Below are positions 8,004 to 19,054 of a stretch of 64,000 bases of DNA, in pieces. Each line of letters starts with the position of its first letter. Within the stretch, counting starts at the first letter, position 1. The translations under genes and the position numbers were made by a program. The notes under the pieces are model-generated. The model was not told where the DNA came from and ran no database searches. It saw only the letters and a program-made list of their open reading frames with translations. The DNA is from Enterobacter dykesii (lineage in GTDB: Bacteria > Pseudomonadota > Gammaproteobacteria > Enterobacterales > Enterobacteriaceae). The DNA lies in assembly GCF_008364625.2 (NCBI RefSeq), contig NZ_CP126604.1:1178001-1242000 (forward strand), in the 5' to 3' direction.

Positions 8004-8207
8004 ATGGGTGAGATTAGTATTACCAAACTGCTGGTGGTTGCCGCACTGGTCGTCCTGCTGTTTGGTACCAAGAAGTTACGCACGCTGGGTGGTGACCTGG
8101 GGGCTGCCATCAAAGGCTTTAAGAAAGCGATGAACGATGATGATGCAGCGGCGAAGAAAAGCGCCGAGGATGACGTCCCGGCAGACAAGCTTTCTCACAA
8201 AGAGTGA
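8004..8207 (+). CDS. tatE: Twin-arginine translocase subunit TatE
   Basis: A 67-residue TatA-family protein with one N-terminal transmembrane helix (about residues 6-21), the FGTKKLR hinge, an amphipathic helix ([16 protein letters not shown]) and an acidic, lysine-rich tail. It is a paralogue of TatA that can partly replace it in the pore. The gene stands apart from tatABC, in its usual place between ybeM and lipA. A GAAGG site lies before the ATG. Confidence 0.95.
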   Translation: MGEISITKLLVVAALVVLLFGTKKLRTLGGDLGAAIKGFKKAMNDDDAAAKKSAEDDVPADKLSHKE

Positions 8208-8230
8208 CGGCAACGCCTGAAGGCTTGCGA

Positions 8231-8262
8231 AAAAAAACCGGCTCATTAGGCCGGTTTTTTTG
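8231..8262 (+). terminator. Bidirectional terminator between tatE and lipA
   Basis: AAACCGGC and GCCGGTTT with a 7-base loop, an A-run before and a T-run after, between the convergent 3' ends of tatE and lipA. Confidence 0.9.
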
Positions 8263-8288
8263 TATTACTGTAAATGAATATTACAGCA

Positions 8289-9254
8289 TTATTTAACTTC
8301 TTCGCCTTTAGCCTGCATATCGGCATGGTATGAGGAGCGAACGAATGGGCCGCAGGCTGCGTGGGTGAAGCCCATCGCCATCGCTTCGGCTTTCATTTCA
8401 TCGAACTCGTCCGGACTCACGTAGCGCTGTACCGGTAGGTGGTGACGGCTTGGCTGCAGATACTGGCCCAGGGTCAACATGGTCACACCGTGGCGGCGAA
8501 GATCGCGCATCACCTCGATGATTTCATCATTGGTTTCACCCAGACCCACCATCAGACCAGACTTGGTCGGAATATGCGGATGCGCTTCTTTGAAACGCTC
8601 CAGCAGCTTCAGGGACCAGTTATAGTCAGCGCCCGGACGCACCTGACGGTAGATACGCGGCACGTTCTCCAGGTTGTGGTTAAACACATCTGGCGGCGTT
8701 GCGGTGAGGATATCCAGCGCGCGGTCCATACGGCCACGGAAGTCAGGCACCAGCGTCTCGATTTTGATGTTAGGGCTTTTCTCGCGAATGGCCGTAATGC
8801 AGTCGGCGAAGTGCTGAGCACCACCGTCACGCAGGTCGTCACGGTCAACGGATGTGATAACCACATAACGCAGCGCCATGTCGGCGATGGTCTGCGCCAG
8901 TTTTTGGGGTTCGTTAGCATCAGGCGCGACTGGACGGCCATGAGCAACATCGCAGAACGGGCAGCGGCGGGTACAGATAGCACCCAGAATCATAAACGTC
9001 GCGGTACCGTGATTGAAACATTCAGCAAGGTTCGGGCAAGAGGCTTCTTCACAGACGGAGTGAAGGCCATTCTTGCGCATCGCCGCTTTGATCCCCTGGA
9101 TACGCGAAGAGTCGGCCGGAAGTTTGATTTTCATCCATTCCGGTTTTCTTAACAGCGCCTCGCGCTCTGTAGCCACGTTTTTAACCGGGATAAGGGCCAT
9201 TTTATCGGCATCGCGGTATTTAACACCGCGTTCCATCACAATGGGTTTACTCAT
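8289..9254 (-). CDS. lipA: Lipoyl synthase LipA
   Basis: A radical-SAM enzyme that inserts two sulfurs into octanoyl groups on lipoyl domains. Two 4Fe-4S clusters are visible: the auxiliary one in [12 protein letters not shown] and the radical-SAM one in CTRRCPFC. The C-terminal RSSYHA carries the conserved serine that ligates the auxiliary cluster. Its 321 residues are the same as E. coli and nearly identical in sequence. It works after LipB, encoded 1.4 kb away with ybeF between them, as in E. coli. Confidence 0.97.
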   Translation of the reverse strand: MSKPIVMERGVKYRDADKMALIPVKNVATEREALLRKPEWMKIKLPADSSRIQGIKAAMRKNGLHSVCEEASCPNLAECFNHGTATFMILGAICTRRCPFCDVAHGRPVAPDANEPQKLAQTIADMALRYVVITSVDRDDLRDGGAQHFADCITAIREKSPNIKIETLVPDFRGRMDRALDILTATPPDVFNHNLENVPRIYRQVRPGADYNWSLKLLERFKEAHPHIPTKSGLMVGLGETNDEIIEVMRDLRRHGVTMLTLGQYLQPSRHHLPVQRYVSPDEFDEMKAEAMAMGFTHAACGPFVRSSYHADMQAKGEEVK

Positions 9255-9461
9255 AGCGTGCGTGTTCCAGTTGCGAATATCGAAGGAAAGCGTTTCAATT
9301 CAAGGGAATGTTGTATTTATCAACTATTTTTGAACGAACGACAGGCAGTATATCATTGAAACGGTCGTTAAAGCAGCCTGCCAGATCGCCAATTTGTAAA
9401 ATAGTTGTTGTTTTGTGCCTTTTGCCCTGCGGGTTGCAGGGACTTGTGCTGGCTAAACCTG

Positions 9462-10415
9462 TCAGAAGGCCTGACGGATAATGCGGATGACGTTTTCCAG
9501 GACCGGATCGCGCAAACTCAGCTTGTTGTAATGCAGTGAAATCTCGATGGATTCCGCATTAAGCTGACTGAGCGGGATGCTTTCCAGCGGCCAGCATTTT
9601 TGTAGCAGGCTGTACAGGCGTGATGGCATAACGCACAGCATGTCGCTGCTGCCGATCAGGGAAGCGGTGGTAAACATATTGTAACTGCTGAAGCTGATCT
9701 GACGTTCCGGGAAAATTTCATCAATGCGCTGACGAAGTGCATGATTAGATTGCCCTTCGGTCATGAAAGATGAGTGATCGTAGTTGCGCAGGTTTTCGAT
9801 GGTTAACGGCTCGCTAAGAGCAGGATGCTGCTGGCGGCAAACCAGTACCAGGTTATCCGCATAAAGCACATTTTGCCCCAGCGCTCTGGCACTGAAGCTG
9901 CCGCTTTCAATAATCAGGTCCGTCTGGAACTGGGCAAGCTGAATGTCTGGTTCATTGAGAGGCACATTGCGTAGCAAAAGCTGCGGCGCATGCTCTTTCA
10001 CGGCCTGAAAGATCGCAGGCATGACCAGCACCCCTACAGAAGGGGAACAGCCGATGGTGATGGTTCGCTGCTTATCATAGCTTCCGGTTAAATCAAGTGC
10101 GCCCAGAATCGACTCAAGCCCCTGGCTGATGTACTCATGAAGATGGGTAGCGTAAGCCGTCGGCGTTACCCCCTGGCCCTTACGGATAAATAACGGGTCA
10201 GGAAATATAGCGCGAAGCTTTTGGATTGACTGACTTATTGCTGATGGCGTGAGATTAAGAATTTTCGCAGCGTTAACGATACCCTTATGGACATATACTG
10301 CCTCAAAAATAGTCAGTAAATTGAGATCAATATTACGTAAAGTCCGAAAAATTTGCGGCTTGTCTTCGCCACCGGGTTCATTCAGTCGTTTGGCCGGTAA
10401 ATTATTATACTCCAC
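9462..10415 (-). CDS. ybeF: LysR-type transcriptional regulator YbeF
   Basis: A 317-residue LysR-family regulator. A winged helix-turn-helix lies at about residues 27-90, with the classic NAAKILNLTPSAISQSI recognition region. It is followed by a two-lobed effector domain. The GTG start is supported by GGAG 9 bases upstream; the N-terminal extension before the helix-turn-helix is longer than in most LysR proteins. Its ligand and targets are not evident from the sequence. It sits between lipA and lipB as in E. coli. Confidence 0.88.
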   Translation of the reverse strand: MEYNNLPAKRLNEPGGEDKPQIFRTLRNIDLNLLTIFEAVYVHKGIVNAAKILNLTPSAISQSIQKLRAIFPDPLFIRKGQGVTPTAYATHLHEYISQGLESILGALDLTGSYDKQRTITIGCSPSVGVLVMPAIFQAVKEHAPQLLLRNVPLNEPDIQLAQFQTDLIIESGSFSARALGQNVLYADNLVLVCRQQHPALSEPLTIENLRNYDHSSFMTEGQSNHALRQRIDEIFPERQISFSSYNMFTTASLIGSSDMLCVMPSRLYSLLQKCWPLESIPLSQLNAESIEISLHYNKLSLRDPVLENVIRIIRQAF

Positions 10416-10706
10416 GCTTTCACTCCGTATACATTCACAATATGAATGATAGTTGAATTTATTTATTATGCTTGTAGAGATTCGTAAAGTGTTGGTTTTG
10501 TTTCACTTGTTTATCAAAAACAAACAGTTGTGTGATAATTGCTCACATTACTTATGCCGTGTTTGCCATGCTTGCTGGAGGCTAAATAATATGTAGCGAT
10601 AATATTCGGGCGCTTCGAAAATATAGAATCCGCGGATTATTGTAAAGCGCAAAAGCGGTAAATAAACAGCGGCCCGTCAAATTAGCGAGCCCTGTAGTAT
10701 GATATA
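10416..10706 (-). promoter_or_regulatory. AT-rich ybeF upstream region with a CRP-like half-palindrome pair
   Basis: No gene is seen in these 291 bp. TGTGA (10531-10535) and TCACA (10543-10547) are perfect CRP half-sites but stand 7 rather than 6 bp apart, which makes CRP binding doubtful. The surrounding AT-rich tracts are typical of a LysR or H-NS controlled promoter. Confidence 0.3.
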
Positions 10707-11348
10707 TTAAGCAGGGATATATTCGTGCGGGGGATTGTTAAGTAGTGCTAACATATGCTTTAAAAGCACGGGACGAATATGTTCTGGCGTAGCGGTTTCA
10801 ACCCACTGACACATTTGCGTCATTTCCATGCCGGCGTAGCCGCAGGGGTTTATGCGCTGGAAAGGCGCGAGATCCATATTAATATTCAAGGCCAGGCCAT
10901 GGAATGAGCAGCCTTTACGAATACGCAGCCCCAGAGAACAAATCTTCATTTCCCCAACGTAGACGCCCGGCGCATCGGCGCGCGGATGCGCGTCAATACC
11001 ATATTCTGCCAGGGTGTTGACGACAGTGTTTTCAAGTAAGGTCACCAGTTCACGCACGCCCAGCTTTCTACGCTTCAGATTGAGCAGGACGTACATCACC
11101 TGCTGCCCGGGCCCATGATACGTGACCTGACCGCCGCGATCGCTCTGAATAACCGGGATATCTCCCGTCATTAGCAAATGCTCTGCTTTACCCGCCTGGC
11201 CCTGCGTAAATACCGGCAGGTGTTCGACCAGCCAGATTTCATCTGGGGTGCTGTCATCGCGTGAATCGGTGAAGTCATGCATGGCCTGGGAGACAGGCTC
11301 ATAAGGTTGCAGCCCGAGGTGACGGACCAGAATTTTATCCTGATACAA
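10707..11348 (-). CDS. lipB: Octanoyltransferase LipB
   Basis: Moves octanoate from acyl carrier protein to lipoyl domains, the step before LipA. 213 residues from the TTG at 11348, which gives the E. coli length and follows GGAGA; a second in-frame TTG nine codons upstream lacks this support. The conserved [12 protein letters not shown] block, the catalytic Lys region ([16 protein letters not shown]) and the Cys in [11 protein letters not shown] are present. A TATACT element at about 11387-11392 on the minus strand may be its -10. Confidence 0.95.
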   Translation of the reverse strand: MYQDKILVRHLGLQPYEPVSQAMHDFTDSRDDSTPDEIWLVEHLPVFTQGQAGKAEHLLMTGDIPVIQSDRGGQVTYHGPGQQVMYVLLNLKRRKLGVRELVTLLENTVVNTLAEYGIDAHPRADAPGVYVGEMKICSLGLRIRKGCSFHGLALNINMDLAPFQRINPCGYAGMEMTQMCQWVETATPEHIRPVLLKHMLALLNNPPHEYIPA

Positions 11349-11410
11349 AACTGCGTCTCCGAAGACGAGGGACAAAAGGTGTGGGGGAGTATATCACAGC
11401 GGGGGAGAGG

Positions 11411-11434
11411 GGTTACCCGGCAAACCGGGTAACC
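11411..11434 (-). other. Perfect stem-loop between ybeD and lipB
   Basis: GGTTACCCGG and CCGGGTAACC with a CAAA loop, 10 bases past the ybeD stop. There is no U-tract on the minus strand, so this is more likely an RNA-stabilising or partial attenuator stem than a terminator. Confidence 0.55.
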
Positions 11435-11443
11435 GCAAAGGGA

Positions 11444-11707
11444 CTACAGCACCATACGAACAATTTCGATATTGCCGAGCTCTTCGTACAGCGTTTCCAC
11501 CTGCTCAATGTGTGTCGCAGTGATGGTAATAGAAACCGAGTGGTAGTTGCCCTTGCTGCTTGGTTTTACTGACGGAGAGTAGTCACCCGGCGCATGGCGC
11601 TGTACCACTTCAACCACCTGATCAACCAGCTCAGGTTTCGCCAGACCCATTACTTTGTAGGTAAATGAGGTAGGGAATTCAAGCAGTTCGTTAAGTTTGG
11701 TTTTCAT
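11444..11707 (-). CDS. ybeD: DUF493 family protein YbeD
   Basis: An 87-residue conserved small protein with an ACT-like alpha/beta fold in known structures of the family. The function is not established; a regulatory or allosteric role has been suggested from the fold. It lies between dacA and lipB as in other enterobacteria. No signal peptide or membrane segment is seen. Confidence 0.9.
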   Translation of the reverse strand: MKTKLNELLEFPTSFTYKVMGLAKPELVDQVVEVVQRHAPGDYSPSVKPSSKGNYHSVSITITATHIEQVETLYEELGNIEIVRMVL

Positions 11708-11727
11708 GTCAGCTCCGGCGTAACGTC

Positions 11728-11762
11728 AAAAAATAATAACTCCCACGTCAGGTGGGAGTTAT
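11728..11762 (-). terminator. Intrinsic terminator of dacA
   Basis: An 11-bp perfect stem, ATAACTCCCAC / GTGGGAGTTAT, with a 5-base loop followed by a U-rich tract on the minus strand, 52 bp past the dacA stop. Confidence 0.88.
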
Positions 11763-11813
11763 CAGGATACTTAGTATATGGGGATCAAAATCACACTTTC
11801 AAGTGTTCAATTT

Positions 11814-13025
11814 TTAACCAAACCAGTGATGGAACATCAATTTAATGTAATCAATGATTTTGCCGAAGAAATTGCCTTCAGGAATTTCCTGCAGGACAAC
11901 CAGCGGACGCTGATCGATCGTTTTTCCATCCAGCTGGAAGTTAATCGTGCCCACAACCTGGTTTTTCTGCAGCGGGGCGTGCAGTTCGGTGCTGTTCAGA
12001 ACGTAGCTGGCTTTCAGATCCTTCATACGACCGCGTGGAATGGTCAGGTAGAGGTCTTTATCAACGCCGAGTGAAGCACGGTCGTTGTCGCCGAACCAGA
12101 CGGGTTCAGACGCAAACTCTTTGCCTGCTTTCAGTGGGTTCACGGTTTCGAAGAAGCGGAAGCCCCAGGTCAGCAGTTTCTTGCTTTCGGTTTCACGACC
12201 TTTAAAGGTACGGCCGCCCATCACGGCAGAGATCAGACGCATCTGACCTTCAGTGGCAGAAGCCACCAGGTTGTAGCCTGCTTTGTCGGTGTGGCCAGTT
12301 TTGATGCCGTCAACGTTCAGGCTGTTATCCCACAGCAGGCCGTTACGGTTGGTCTGACGAATACCGTTGAAGGTGAACTCTTTCTCTTTATAAATAGAGT
12401 ATTCATTAGGGACATCGCGGATCAGCGCCTGACCAATCAGGGCCATATCACGTGCGGAGCTGTACTGACCGTCTGCGTCCAGGCCGTGTACGGTCTGGAA
12501 ATGGCTGTTTTTCAGACCCAGCGCATTCACGTAGCTGTTCATCAGGCCCACGAATGCGTCCTGGCTACCGGCTGCGAAATCGGCCATTGCCACGCAGGCA
12601 TCGTTACCAGACTGCAGGTTGATACCGCGAATCAGCTGGGAAACAGGAACCTGCATACCCGGCTTCAGGAACATCAGAGAGGAACCTTTGAATACAGGGT
12701 TCCCGGTTGCCCACGCATCGTTACCGATGGTGACCAGATCCGATTCTTTGAATTTACCAGCCTTCATCGCCTGGCCGATAACGTAGCTGGTCATCATTTT
12801 GGTCAGGCTGGCCGGGTCACGGCGGGCATCGGCATTCTGTTCTGCCAGCACTTTGCCAGAGTTGTAATCGATCAGGATGTAGGATTCCGCGTCGATTTGC
12901 GGAACGCCAGGGATCATGGTCTTGATATTCAGGTCATCGGCGTGAGCTGCAGAGAGCGCAGCCGCGCAAAGGGCCGTGGTCAGCGCCATGCGCTGCACAA
13001 AACGAGCAGAAAAAGTGGTCTTCAT
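11814..13025 (-). CDS. dacA: D-alanyl-D-alanine carboxypeptidase PBP5
   Basis: The main low-molecular-mass penicillin-binding protein, which trims pentapeptides in the periplasm and helps keep cell shape. 403 residues with a signal peptide ending near AHA (residue 29). Active-site motifs are SLTK (Ser73 of the precursor), SGN (139-141) and KTG in GIKTGHTD. The C-terminal amphipathic helix ([17 protein letters not shown]) anchors it to the inner membrane. It follows rlpA on the same strand but has its own promoter. Confidence 0.97.
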   Translation of the reverse strand: MKTTFSARFVQRMALTTALCAAALSAAHADDLNIKTMIPGVPQIDAESYILIDYNSGKVLAEQNADARRDPASLTKMMTSYVIGQAMKAGKFKESDLVTIGNDAWATGNPVFKGSSLMFLKPGMQVPVSQLIRGINLQSGNDACVAMADFAAGSQDAFVGLMNSYVNALGLKNSHFQTVHGLDADGQYSSARDMALIGQALIRDVPNEYSIYKEKEFTFNGIRQTNRNGLLWDNSLNVDGIKTGHTDKAGYNLVASATEGQMRLISAVMGGRTFKGRETESKKLLTWGFRFFETVNPLKAGKEFASEPVWFGDNDRASLGVDKDLYLTIPRGRMKDLKASYVLNSTELHAPLQKNQVVGTINFQLDGKTIDQRPLVVLQEIPEGNFFGKIIDYIKLMFHHWFG

Positions 13026-13069
13026 GGTCAGAACTACGACATCCGTGATGGAATTAAAAAAAGTGCCTT

Positions 13070-13078
13070 ACTATAGCA
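13070..13078 (-). promoter_or_regulatory. Extended -10 of the predicted dacA promoter
   Basis: TGCTATAGT on the minus strand is an extended -10 (TGN-TATAGT) 45 bp before the dacA ATG. The -35 region is weak, as expected for an extended -10 promoter. Confidence 0.5.
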
Positions 13079-13164
13079 AATGCTATTCAGGCAGGCATCC
13101 GACTTTAAGCATGAGTTTGTGAATGTGTTTTACACAAACTGACAATTCGGATACCGCCGGTTAA

Positions 13165-14277
13165 TTATTTCGCAACAGCGATAAATGACTGAAGTTGAGC
13201 TTCATTCTGCAGACGCTGCTGCAGGGACGCGGCCTGCGATTTGCTGGCAAACGGTCCCATCTGAATGCGCCAGACCGCGCCGTTCTGTTCAACGCGTCCC
13301 GGTACGCCAAACTGCTGGCTCAGACGCTGTTGATACTGTTTGGCCCGGGCCTGATCGCTCACTGCGCCTACCTGAACCATATAGCTGCCGCTGGCCGCTG
13401 TTGGAGCCGCCACCGCCGCACTTTGCATGGCCGCTGGCGCCGTTACGGGAGCCGGCTGGGTCGCTGGTGCCGCAACGGGAGCAGGGGCTGGAGTCGGCTC
13501 ACTGCCTTCCAGCACGCCTGAGGCTAAGGTCGTCGGTGCGCCAAGAAAACCGCTACTCTTTACCGGCGCGCCGGTAGAATCCTCGCTTTGCAGGGTGTCA
13601 TTGCTGATCGGGCGTATTTCTCCCCCCGGCTGAGCAGGCTCTGCAGGAGAAGAGACGCTTCCCATCCCGCCGTCAAGATTTGGGCGGTCAGGAAGGGCAT
13701 AGGTCTGTTTTGCCACCGTCGTACAGGCGGTTCCTGGCCCAGAGAGCGAACCATCCTGCGCGACGATAATCGGGTCAATACGGACCTTGGTGTTGTTTGA
13801 GGTGTTCAGGCGATCGGCAGACGCGCGCGACAGGGAAATCACACGGTCATTCCCGTACGGGCCGCGGTCGTTGATACGCACGACGATCATGCGGCCATTC
13901 GCCAGGTTGGTGATACGGGCGTAGCTCGGGATCGGCAGCGTCGGATGTGCTGCCGTCAGTTGCATTGGGTCGAACGCTTCCCCGGAAGCCGTCAGGTTAC
14001 TGCCTGGCTCGGCATCATAAATGGCGGCAAAGCCCGCCTGACTGAAACGGGAAGGATCCTGAACAATTTTATAGCTTTTGCCGTCGCGCTCGTAATCCTG
14101 ATTGGCACTGGCATTCAGCGGTTCATAAACGGGATCGGCACCGCTGATTTCAACGATCGGGCCATTACACACCGCAGGCTGCGGCGGCGCGACGGTTGCC
14201 TGTTGCTGACCATCATCACTTGTGCAGGCCGCAAGTAAACTTGCCGCGATGCAGATCCCCAGCCACTGCTTACGCAT
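13165..14277 (-). CDS. rlpA: Septal-ring lipoprotein RlpA
   Basis: A 370-residue outer-membrane lipoprotein. The signal peptide ends in a lipobox, LLAAC, with Cys18. A double-psi beta-barrel domain follows (about 80-180, with VRINDRGPYGNDRVISLS). A Pro/Ala-rich linker leads to a C-terminal SPOR domain (about 295-370) that binds denuded septal glycan. In Pseudomonas RlpA is a lytic transglycosylase; activity in enterobacteria is unclear. It is downstream of mrdB with a 16-bp gap. Confidence 0.95.
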   Translation of the reverse strand: MRKQWLGICIAASLLAACTSDDGQQQATVAPPQPAVCNGPIVEISGADPVYEPLNASANQDYERDGKSYKIVQDPSRFSQAGFAAIYDAEPGSNLTASGEAFDPMQLTAAHPTLPIPSYARITNLANGRMIVVRINDRGPYGNDRVISLSRASADRLNTSNNTKVRIDPIIVAQDGSLSGPGTACTTVAKQTYALPDRPNLDGGMGSVSSPAEPAQPGGEIRPISNDTLQSEDSTGAPVKSSGFLGAPTTLASGVLEGSEPTPAPAPVAAPATQPAPVTAPAAMQSAAVAAPTAASGSYMVQVGAVSDQARAKQYQQRLSQQFGVPGRVEQNGAVWRIQMGPFASKSQAASLQQRLQNEAQLQSFIAVAK

Positions 14278-14293
14278 TCCGATCCCCTTATTT

Positions 14294-15406
14294 TTATACG
14301 CTTTTTGACAACATTTTTCTGTGGGTATGGATCGACATCACGATACCAAACCCGGCCATCAACACGATCAGTGCCGAGCCTCCGTAACTCACCAGCGGCA
14401 GCGGTACGCCTACCACCGGCAGAATACCACTCACCATACCAATATTTACGAAGACATAAACGAATAAAATCAGCATCAACCCGCCGGCCATGACGCGACC
14501 AAAGGTGGTTTGCGCGCGCGCTGCAATCCACAATCCCCGCATGATCAGCAGGACGTACAGCGCCAGCAATATTAAGATGCCAACCAGCCCCAGCTCTTCC
14601 GCCAGTACGGCAAAGATAAAGTCGGTGTGGCGTTCCGGTAAAAACTCCAGCTGCGACTGCGTGCCGTGCAGCCAGCCTTTACCGCGCAGGCCGCCGGAGC
14701 CAATTGCAATCTTGGACTGAATAATATGATAGCCCGCGCCCAGCGGATCGGTTTCCGGATCGAGCAGCATCATGACGCGCTGGCGCTGGTAATCATGCAT
14801 CAGGAAGAACCAGAGGATAGGAATGAACGCCGCAATCAGCACCACCGCGATACCAATCAGGCGCCAGCTCAGTCCCGACAGGAAAAGGACAAACAGGCCG
14901 GAAAGGGCGATAAGAATTGAGGTGCCAAGGTCAGGCTGCGCCGCAACCAGCAGCGTCGGCAGGAAAATAAGCACCAGTGCGATGGCGGTATTTTTCAGAG
15001 ACGGTGGACAGACGTCGCGGTTGATAAAGCGTGCCACCATCAATGGAACGGCGATTTTGGCAATTTCCGAGGGCTGGAAGCGGACAACGCCCAGATCCAG
15101 CCAGCGCTGCGCGCCTTTTGAAATGGCGCCAAACGCATCTACCGCAACCAGCAAAATAATACAGAAGATGTAGAGATAGGGGGCCCAGCCTTCGTATACG
15201 CGCGGCGGGATTTGCGCCATCACTACCATAATGATCAGACCCATGGCGATCTGGCCGATTTTGCGCTCCATCATGCCGATGTCCTGGCCGCTGGCGCTCC
15301 AGATAACCAGGGCGCTGTAAACCAGCAGAGCCAGCAGGATCAGCAGCATGGCTGGGTCGATGTGGATTTTGTCCCACAGCGATTTTTTATTTGGATTATC
15401 CGTCAT
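14294..15406 (-). CDS. mrdB: Rod-shape SEDS glycosyltransferase RodA (MrdB)
   Basis: Peptidoglycan polymerase of the elongasome, 370 residues with ten predicted membrane spans. SEDS-family motifs are visible, including the conserved loop around [19 protein letters not shown] with its essential acidic residues. It works as a pair with PBP2, whose gene ends two bases upstream; the tight spacing suggests translational coupling. Confidence 0.97.
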   Translation of the reverse strand: MTDNPNKKSLWDKIHIDPAMLLILLALLVYSALVIWSASGQDIGMMERKIGQIAMGLIIMVVMAQIPPRVYEGWAPYLYIFCIILLVAVDAFGAISKGAQRWLDLGVVRFQPSEIAKIAVPLMVARFINRDVCPPSLKNTAIALVLIFLPTLLVAAQPDLGTSILIALSGLFVLFLSGLSWRLIGIAVVLIAAFIPILWFFLMHDYQRQRVMMLLDPETDPLGAGYHIIQSKIAIGSGGLRGKGWLHGTQSQLEFLPERHTDFIFAVLAEELGLVGILILLALYVLLIMRGLWIAARAQTTFGRVMAGGLMLILFVYVFVNIGMVSGILPVVGVPLPLVSYGGSALIVLMAGFGIVMSIHTHRKMLSKSV

Positions 15407-15408
15407 GA

Positions 15409-17310
15409 TTATTGGTCCTCCGCCGCAGCGGCGGCCGGGTTTTCAGCCGGCAGTTCGGTGTTGTTATCACCCAGCATAATGTGGTCAAGGATCTGGCGCA
15501 TGATGGTTCCTACTGCTGGTCCGGCACCGCCGTTCTCCAGAATCATCGCCACCGCGACCTGCGGGTTATCATAAGGGGCAAACGCCGTCATCAGCTTATG
15601 GTCACGCAGACGTTCAGCAATGCGGTGCGCGTTATAGGTTTCGTTGGCTTTCAGACCAAACACCTGCGCAGTACCCGATTTTGCGGCTACTTTATACGGC
15701 GTACCGGCGAAGTACTTATGCGCGGTACCGTTCGGGCGATTTGCCACGCCGTACATACCGTCTTTCGCAATTTCCCAGAAGCCGGAATGAATGTCTCCCA
15801 CCGGGGCCTCGTGCGGCTGATTCCACGGCACTTTTTTGCCGTCTTCAACCGTGCTCTGCAGCAGATGAGGCACTTTTACCACGCCGTCATTGATGAGGAT
15901 CATCATGGCTTTGTTCATCTGAATCGGCGTCGCTGTCCAGTAACCCTGGCCGATACCCACCGGAATGGTGTCACCCTGATACCACGGTTTTTTAAAGCGC
16001 TTCAGCTTCCATTCACGCGTTGGCATGTTGCCAGAACGTTCTTCTGAAAGGTCAACGCCGGTGTAATGCCCGTAGCCGAATTTGCTCATCCACTCAGACA
16101 GGCGGTCGATACCCATGTCATACGCCACCTGATAGAAGAAGGTATCCGCGGATTCCTCCAGCGATTTGGTGACATTCAGATGACCGTGGCCCCATTTTTT
16201 CCAGTCACGATAGCGCTTATCTGAACCCGGCAGCTGCCACCAGCCCGGATCAAACAGGCTGGTATTACGGTTGATGACGCCGGCACTCAGCGCAGAGACC
16301 GCCACGTACGGTTTAACCGTGGATGCCGGCGGATAAACCCCTTGCGTCGCGCGGTTCACCAGCGGCGTGTTCGGGTCATTCAGCAGACCGGAATAGTCTT
16401 TACTGGAAATACCGTCCACGAAGAGGTTCGGGTCATAGCTAGGCATGGAGACCATCGCCAGGATGCCGCCGGTACGAGGATCGGTGACCACAACGGCTGC
16501 ACGGCTGCCCGCCAGCAGGGTTTCGATGTACTGCTGAAGTTTAAGATCGAGCGTCAGGTAGACGTCATGCCCCGCCTGAGGCGGCACTTCTTTCAGCTGG
16601 CGGATCACGCGGCCGCGGTTGTTAACTTCAACCTCTTCATAGCCGGTTTGCCCGTGCAGAACGTCTTCGTAGTAACGTTCGATCCCCAGCTTACCGATAT
16701 CGTGCGTAGCAGCGTAGTTGGCCAGCTTGCCGTCTTTATCAAGGCGGTCGACGTCTTTGTCGTTAATCTTGGAAACGTAGCCAATCACATGCGTCAGCGC
16801 GGAGCCGTAGGGATAGTAGCGACGCTTATATCCCTTCACTTCCACGCCGGGGAAACGGTACTGATTCACCGCAAAGCGGGCCACCTGGACTTCCGTCAGA
16901 TTGGTTTTAACCGGAATCGAGGTGAAGCGGTGAGAGCGGGCGCGCTCTTTTTTGAAGGCCGCAATATCGTCATCGTTAAGGTCGACAACGCTTTTCAGCG
17001 CTTCCAGCGTATCCTGAACATTATCGACTTTTTCCGGCATCATCTCGATTTGATAGATGGTGCGGTTCAACGCCAGCGGAGTGCCGTTACGATCGTAAAT
17101 AATGCCGCGGCTGGGTGCGATAGGCACCAGCTTAATGCGGTTTTCGTTTGAACGCGTCTGGTAGTCGGTAAAGCGGACAATTTGCAGATTATAGAGGTTG
17201 GCGATCAGCACGCCGGTAAGCAGCAAAATCCCGGTAAAGGCGACCAGCGCCCGGCGCACAAACAGCGCGGACTCAGCCGTATAGTCGCGAAAAGAATTCT
17301 GTAGTTTCAT
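15409..17310 (-). CDS. mrdA: Penicillin-binding protein 2 (MrdA), elongasome transpeptidase
   Basis: A class B penicillin-binding protein of 633 residues that crosslinks lateral-wall peptidoglycan with RodA. There is one N-terminal membrane anchor (about 20-42), a pedestal domain, then the transpeptidase domain with STVK ([12 protein letters not shown]), SAD (ESADTFFY) and KSGTAQ. It is the target of mecillinam. It lies 28 bp after rlmH, in the order rlmH-mrdA-mrdB-rlpA. Confidence 0.97.
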   Translation of the reverse strand: MKLQNSFRDYTAESALFVRRALVAFTGILLLTGVLIANLYNLQIVRFTDYQTRSNENRIKLVPIAPSRGIIYDRNGTPLALNRTIYQIEMMPEKVDNVQDTLEALKSVVDLNDDDIAAFKKERARSHRFTSIPVKTNLTEVQVARFAVNQYRFPGVEVKGYKRRYYPYGSALTHVIGYVSKINDKDVDRLDKDGKLANYAATHDIGKLGIERYYEDVLHGQTGYEEVEVNNRGRVIRQLKEVPPQAGHDVYLTLDLKLQQYIETLLAGSRAAVVVTDPRTGGILAMVSMPSYDPNLFVDGISSKDYSGLLNDPNTPLVNRATQGVYPPASTVKPYVAVSALSAGVINRNTSLFDPGWWQLPGSDKRYRDWKKWGHGHLNVTKSLEESADTFFYQVAYDMGIDRLSEWMSKFGYGHYTGVDLSEERSGNMPTREWKLKRFKKPWYQGDTIPVGIGQGYWTATPIQMNKAMMILINDGVVKVPHLLQSTVEDGKKVPWNQPHEAPVGDIHSGFWEIAKDGMYGVANRPNGTAHKYFAGTPYKVAAKSGTAQVFGLKANETYNAHRIAERLRDHKLMTAFAPYDNPQVAVAMILENGGAGPAVGTIMRQILDHIMLGDNNTELPAENPAAAAAEDQ

Positions 17311-17338
17311 CCGCTGCTTAATCTACCCTGGTCAGTCA

Positions 17339-17806
17339 TTACTCGCGGTGATAGGGGTGGTTGGTAGTAATGCTCCACGCGCGATACAGGCTTTCTGCCA
17401 CCAGTACCCGAACGAGCGGGTGGGGAAGCGTCAGCGCGGAGAGAGACCAACTTTGTTCAGCCGCCGCTTTGCAGGCAGGGGATAACCCTTCTGGTCCGCC
17501 AATCAACAGACTGACGTCACGACCATCCTGCTTCCAGCGCTCCAGTTCTTGCGCCAGATGCGGCGTATCCCAGGGTTTACCTGGAATATCGAGGGTGACG
17601 ATGCGGTTTTTGCCTGCGGCAGCCAGCATCAGTTCGCCCTCTTTATCGAGAATACGTTTGATATCAGCGTTCTTGCCGCGCTTACCGGCGGGAATTTCCA
17701 CCAGCTCGAACGGCATGTCTTTTGGAAAACGACGCAGATATTCAGTAAAACCGGTTTGTACCCAGTCCGGCATTTTGGTGCCGACGGCGACCAGCTGTAA
17801 CTTCAC
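17339..17806 (-). CDS. rlmH: 23S rRNA pseudouridine-1915 N3-methyltransferase RlmH
   Basis: A 155-residue SPOUT-class methyltransferase that modifies helix 69 of 23S rRNA on the assembled 70S ribosome. The knotted cofactor site shows [11 protein letters not shown] and the C-terminal [15 protein letters not shown]. The start is GTG with GGGG upstream. It lies three bases after the rsfS stop, so both are probably translated from one message. Confidence 0.96.
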   Translation of the reverse strand: MKLQLVAVGTKMPDWVQTGFTEYLRRFPKDMPFELVEIPAGKRGKNADIKRILDKEGELMLAAAGKNRIVTLDIPGKPWDTPHLAQELERWKQDGRDVSLLIGGPEGLSPACKAAAEQSWSLSALTLPHPLVRVLVAESLYRAWSITTNHPYHRE

Positions 17807-17809
17807 GCA

Positions 17810-18346
<537 letters not shown>

Positions 18347-18396
18347 TTACCCTGTCAAGGCAGGATAAACAATAAGCCGCTTTTTATGCTCTCCGG

Positions 18397-19053
18397 CTAT
18401 TCATCTGCGCTTTTCTGATACAAACCGTGCGCATGGATATAGGCCAGCACCGGGGTCGGCAGCAGATCGTCACACGCTAAACCCTGCTGTAAACGCTCGC
18501 GAATGAGGGTCGCAGAGATATCGAACCACGGCGTTTCCGCCAGATAGATCTTTCCGGCAGGCTGGTTGTGAAGATCTTCGACATTATCGGTGAGGTGATC
18601 TTCCAGCCACTGCTGGTACTGCTCTTCGCGCATGGTCAGCGGATAGCCAGGACGGCGGCAGACGAGCAGGTGGCTGTTCTGCAGAATGGTTTCATACTGA
18701 TGCCACGTGGGGAAGTTCAGCAGGGAATCCTGGCCGATGATAAAAGCCAGCGGCTGGTCTGGTCCTTGTTCGGCGCGCCACTCCTGAAGCGTCTGCGAGG
18801 TCCAGGAGGGCGTGTCGCGACGCAGCTCACGCTCGTCAAGTCGGAACAGCGGTTTATCTGCGATGGCAAGGGCAAGCATCTCTTTTCGCTGCTCGCTGGT
18901 CGCCTCGGGCTGGGGACGATGGGGCGGGACATTGTTGGGCATGATGGTGACGCGCTGAAGCCCGATCAGATTCGCCAGAATTTCAACCGGCTTCAGGTGC
19001 CCGTAATGGACCGGGTCGAAGGTGCCGCCATATAAGGCCTGTAAAGAATGCAT
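18397..19053 (-). CDS. nadD: Nicotinate-nucleotide adenylyltransferase NadD
   Basis: Joins nicotinate mononucleotide and ATP to deamido-NAD. 218 residues from the ATG at 19053, one base after the holA stop. A second ATG three codons upstream overlaps holA. The nucleotidyltransferase motifs [12 protein letters not shown] and [10 protein letters not shown] are intact. It lies in the leuS-lptE-holA-nadD operon. Confidence 0.95.
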   Translation of the reverse strand: MHSLQALYGGTFDPVHYGHLKPVEILANLIGLQRVTIMPNNVPPHRPQPEATSEQRKEMLALAIADKPLFRLDERELRRDTPSWTSQTLQEWRAEQGPDQPLAFIIGQDSLLNFPTWHQYETILQNSHLLVCRRPGYPLTMREEQYQQWLEDHLTDNVEDLHNQPAGKIYLAETPWFDISATLIRERLQQGLACDDLLPTPVLAYIHAHGLYQKSADE

Positions 19054-19054
19054 G

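Noticed and set aside
16342..17151. A long plus-strand frame opposite mrdA (and similar frames opposite leuS, glnS, pgm and speF)
   Set aside because: These are antisense shadows of highly conserved genes with strong codon bias; composition (His/Arg/Val-rich) is typical of reverse-frame translation.
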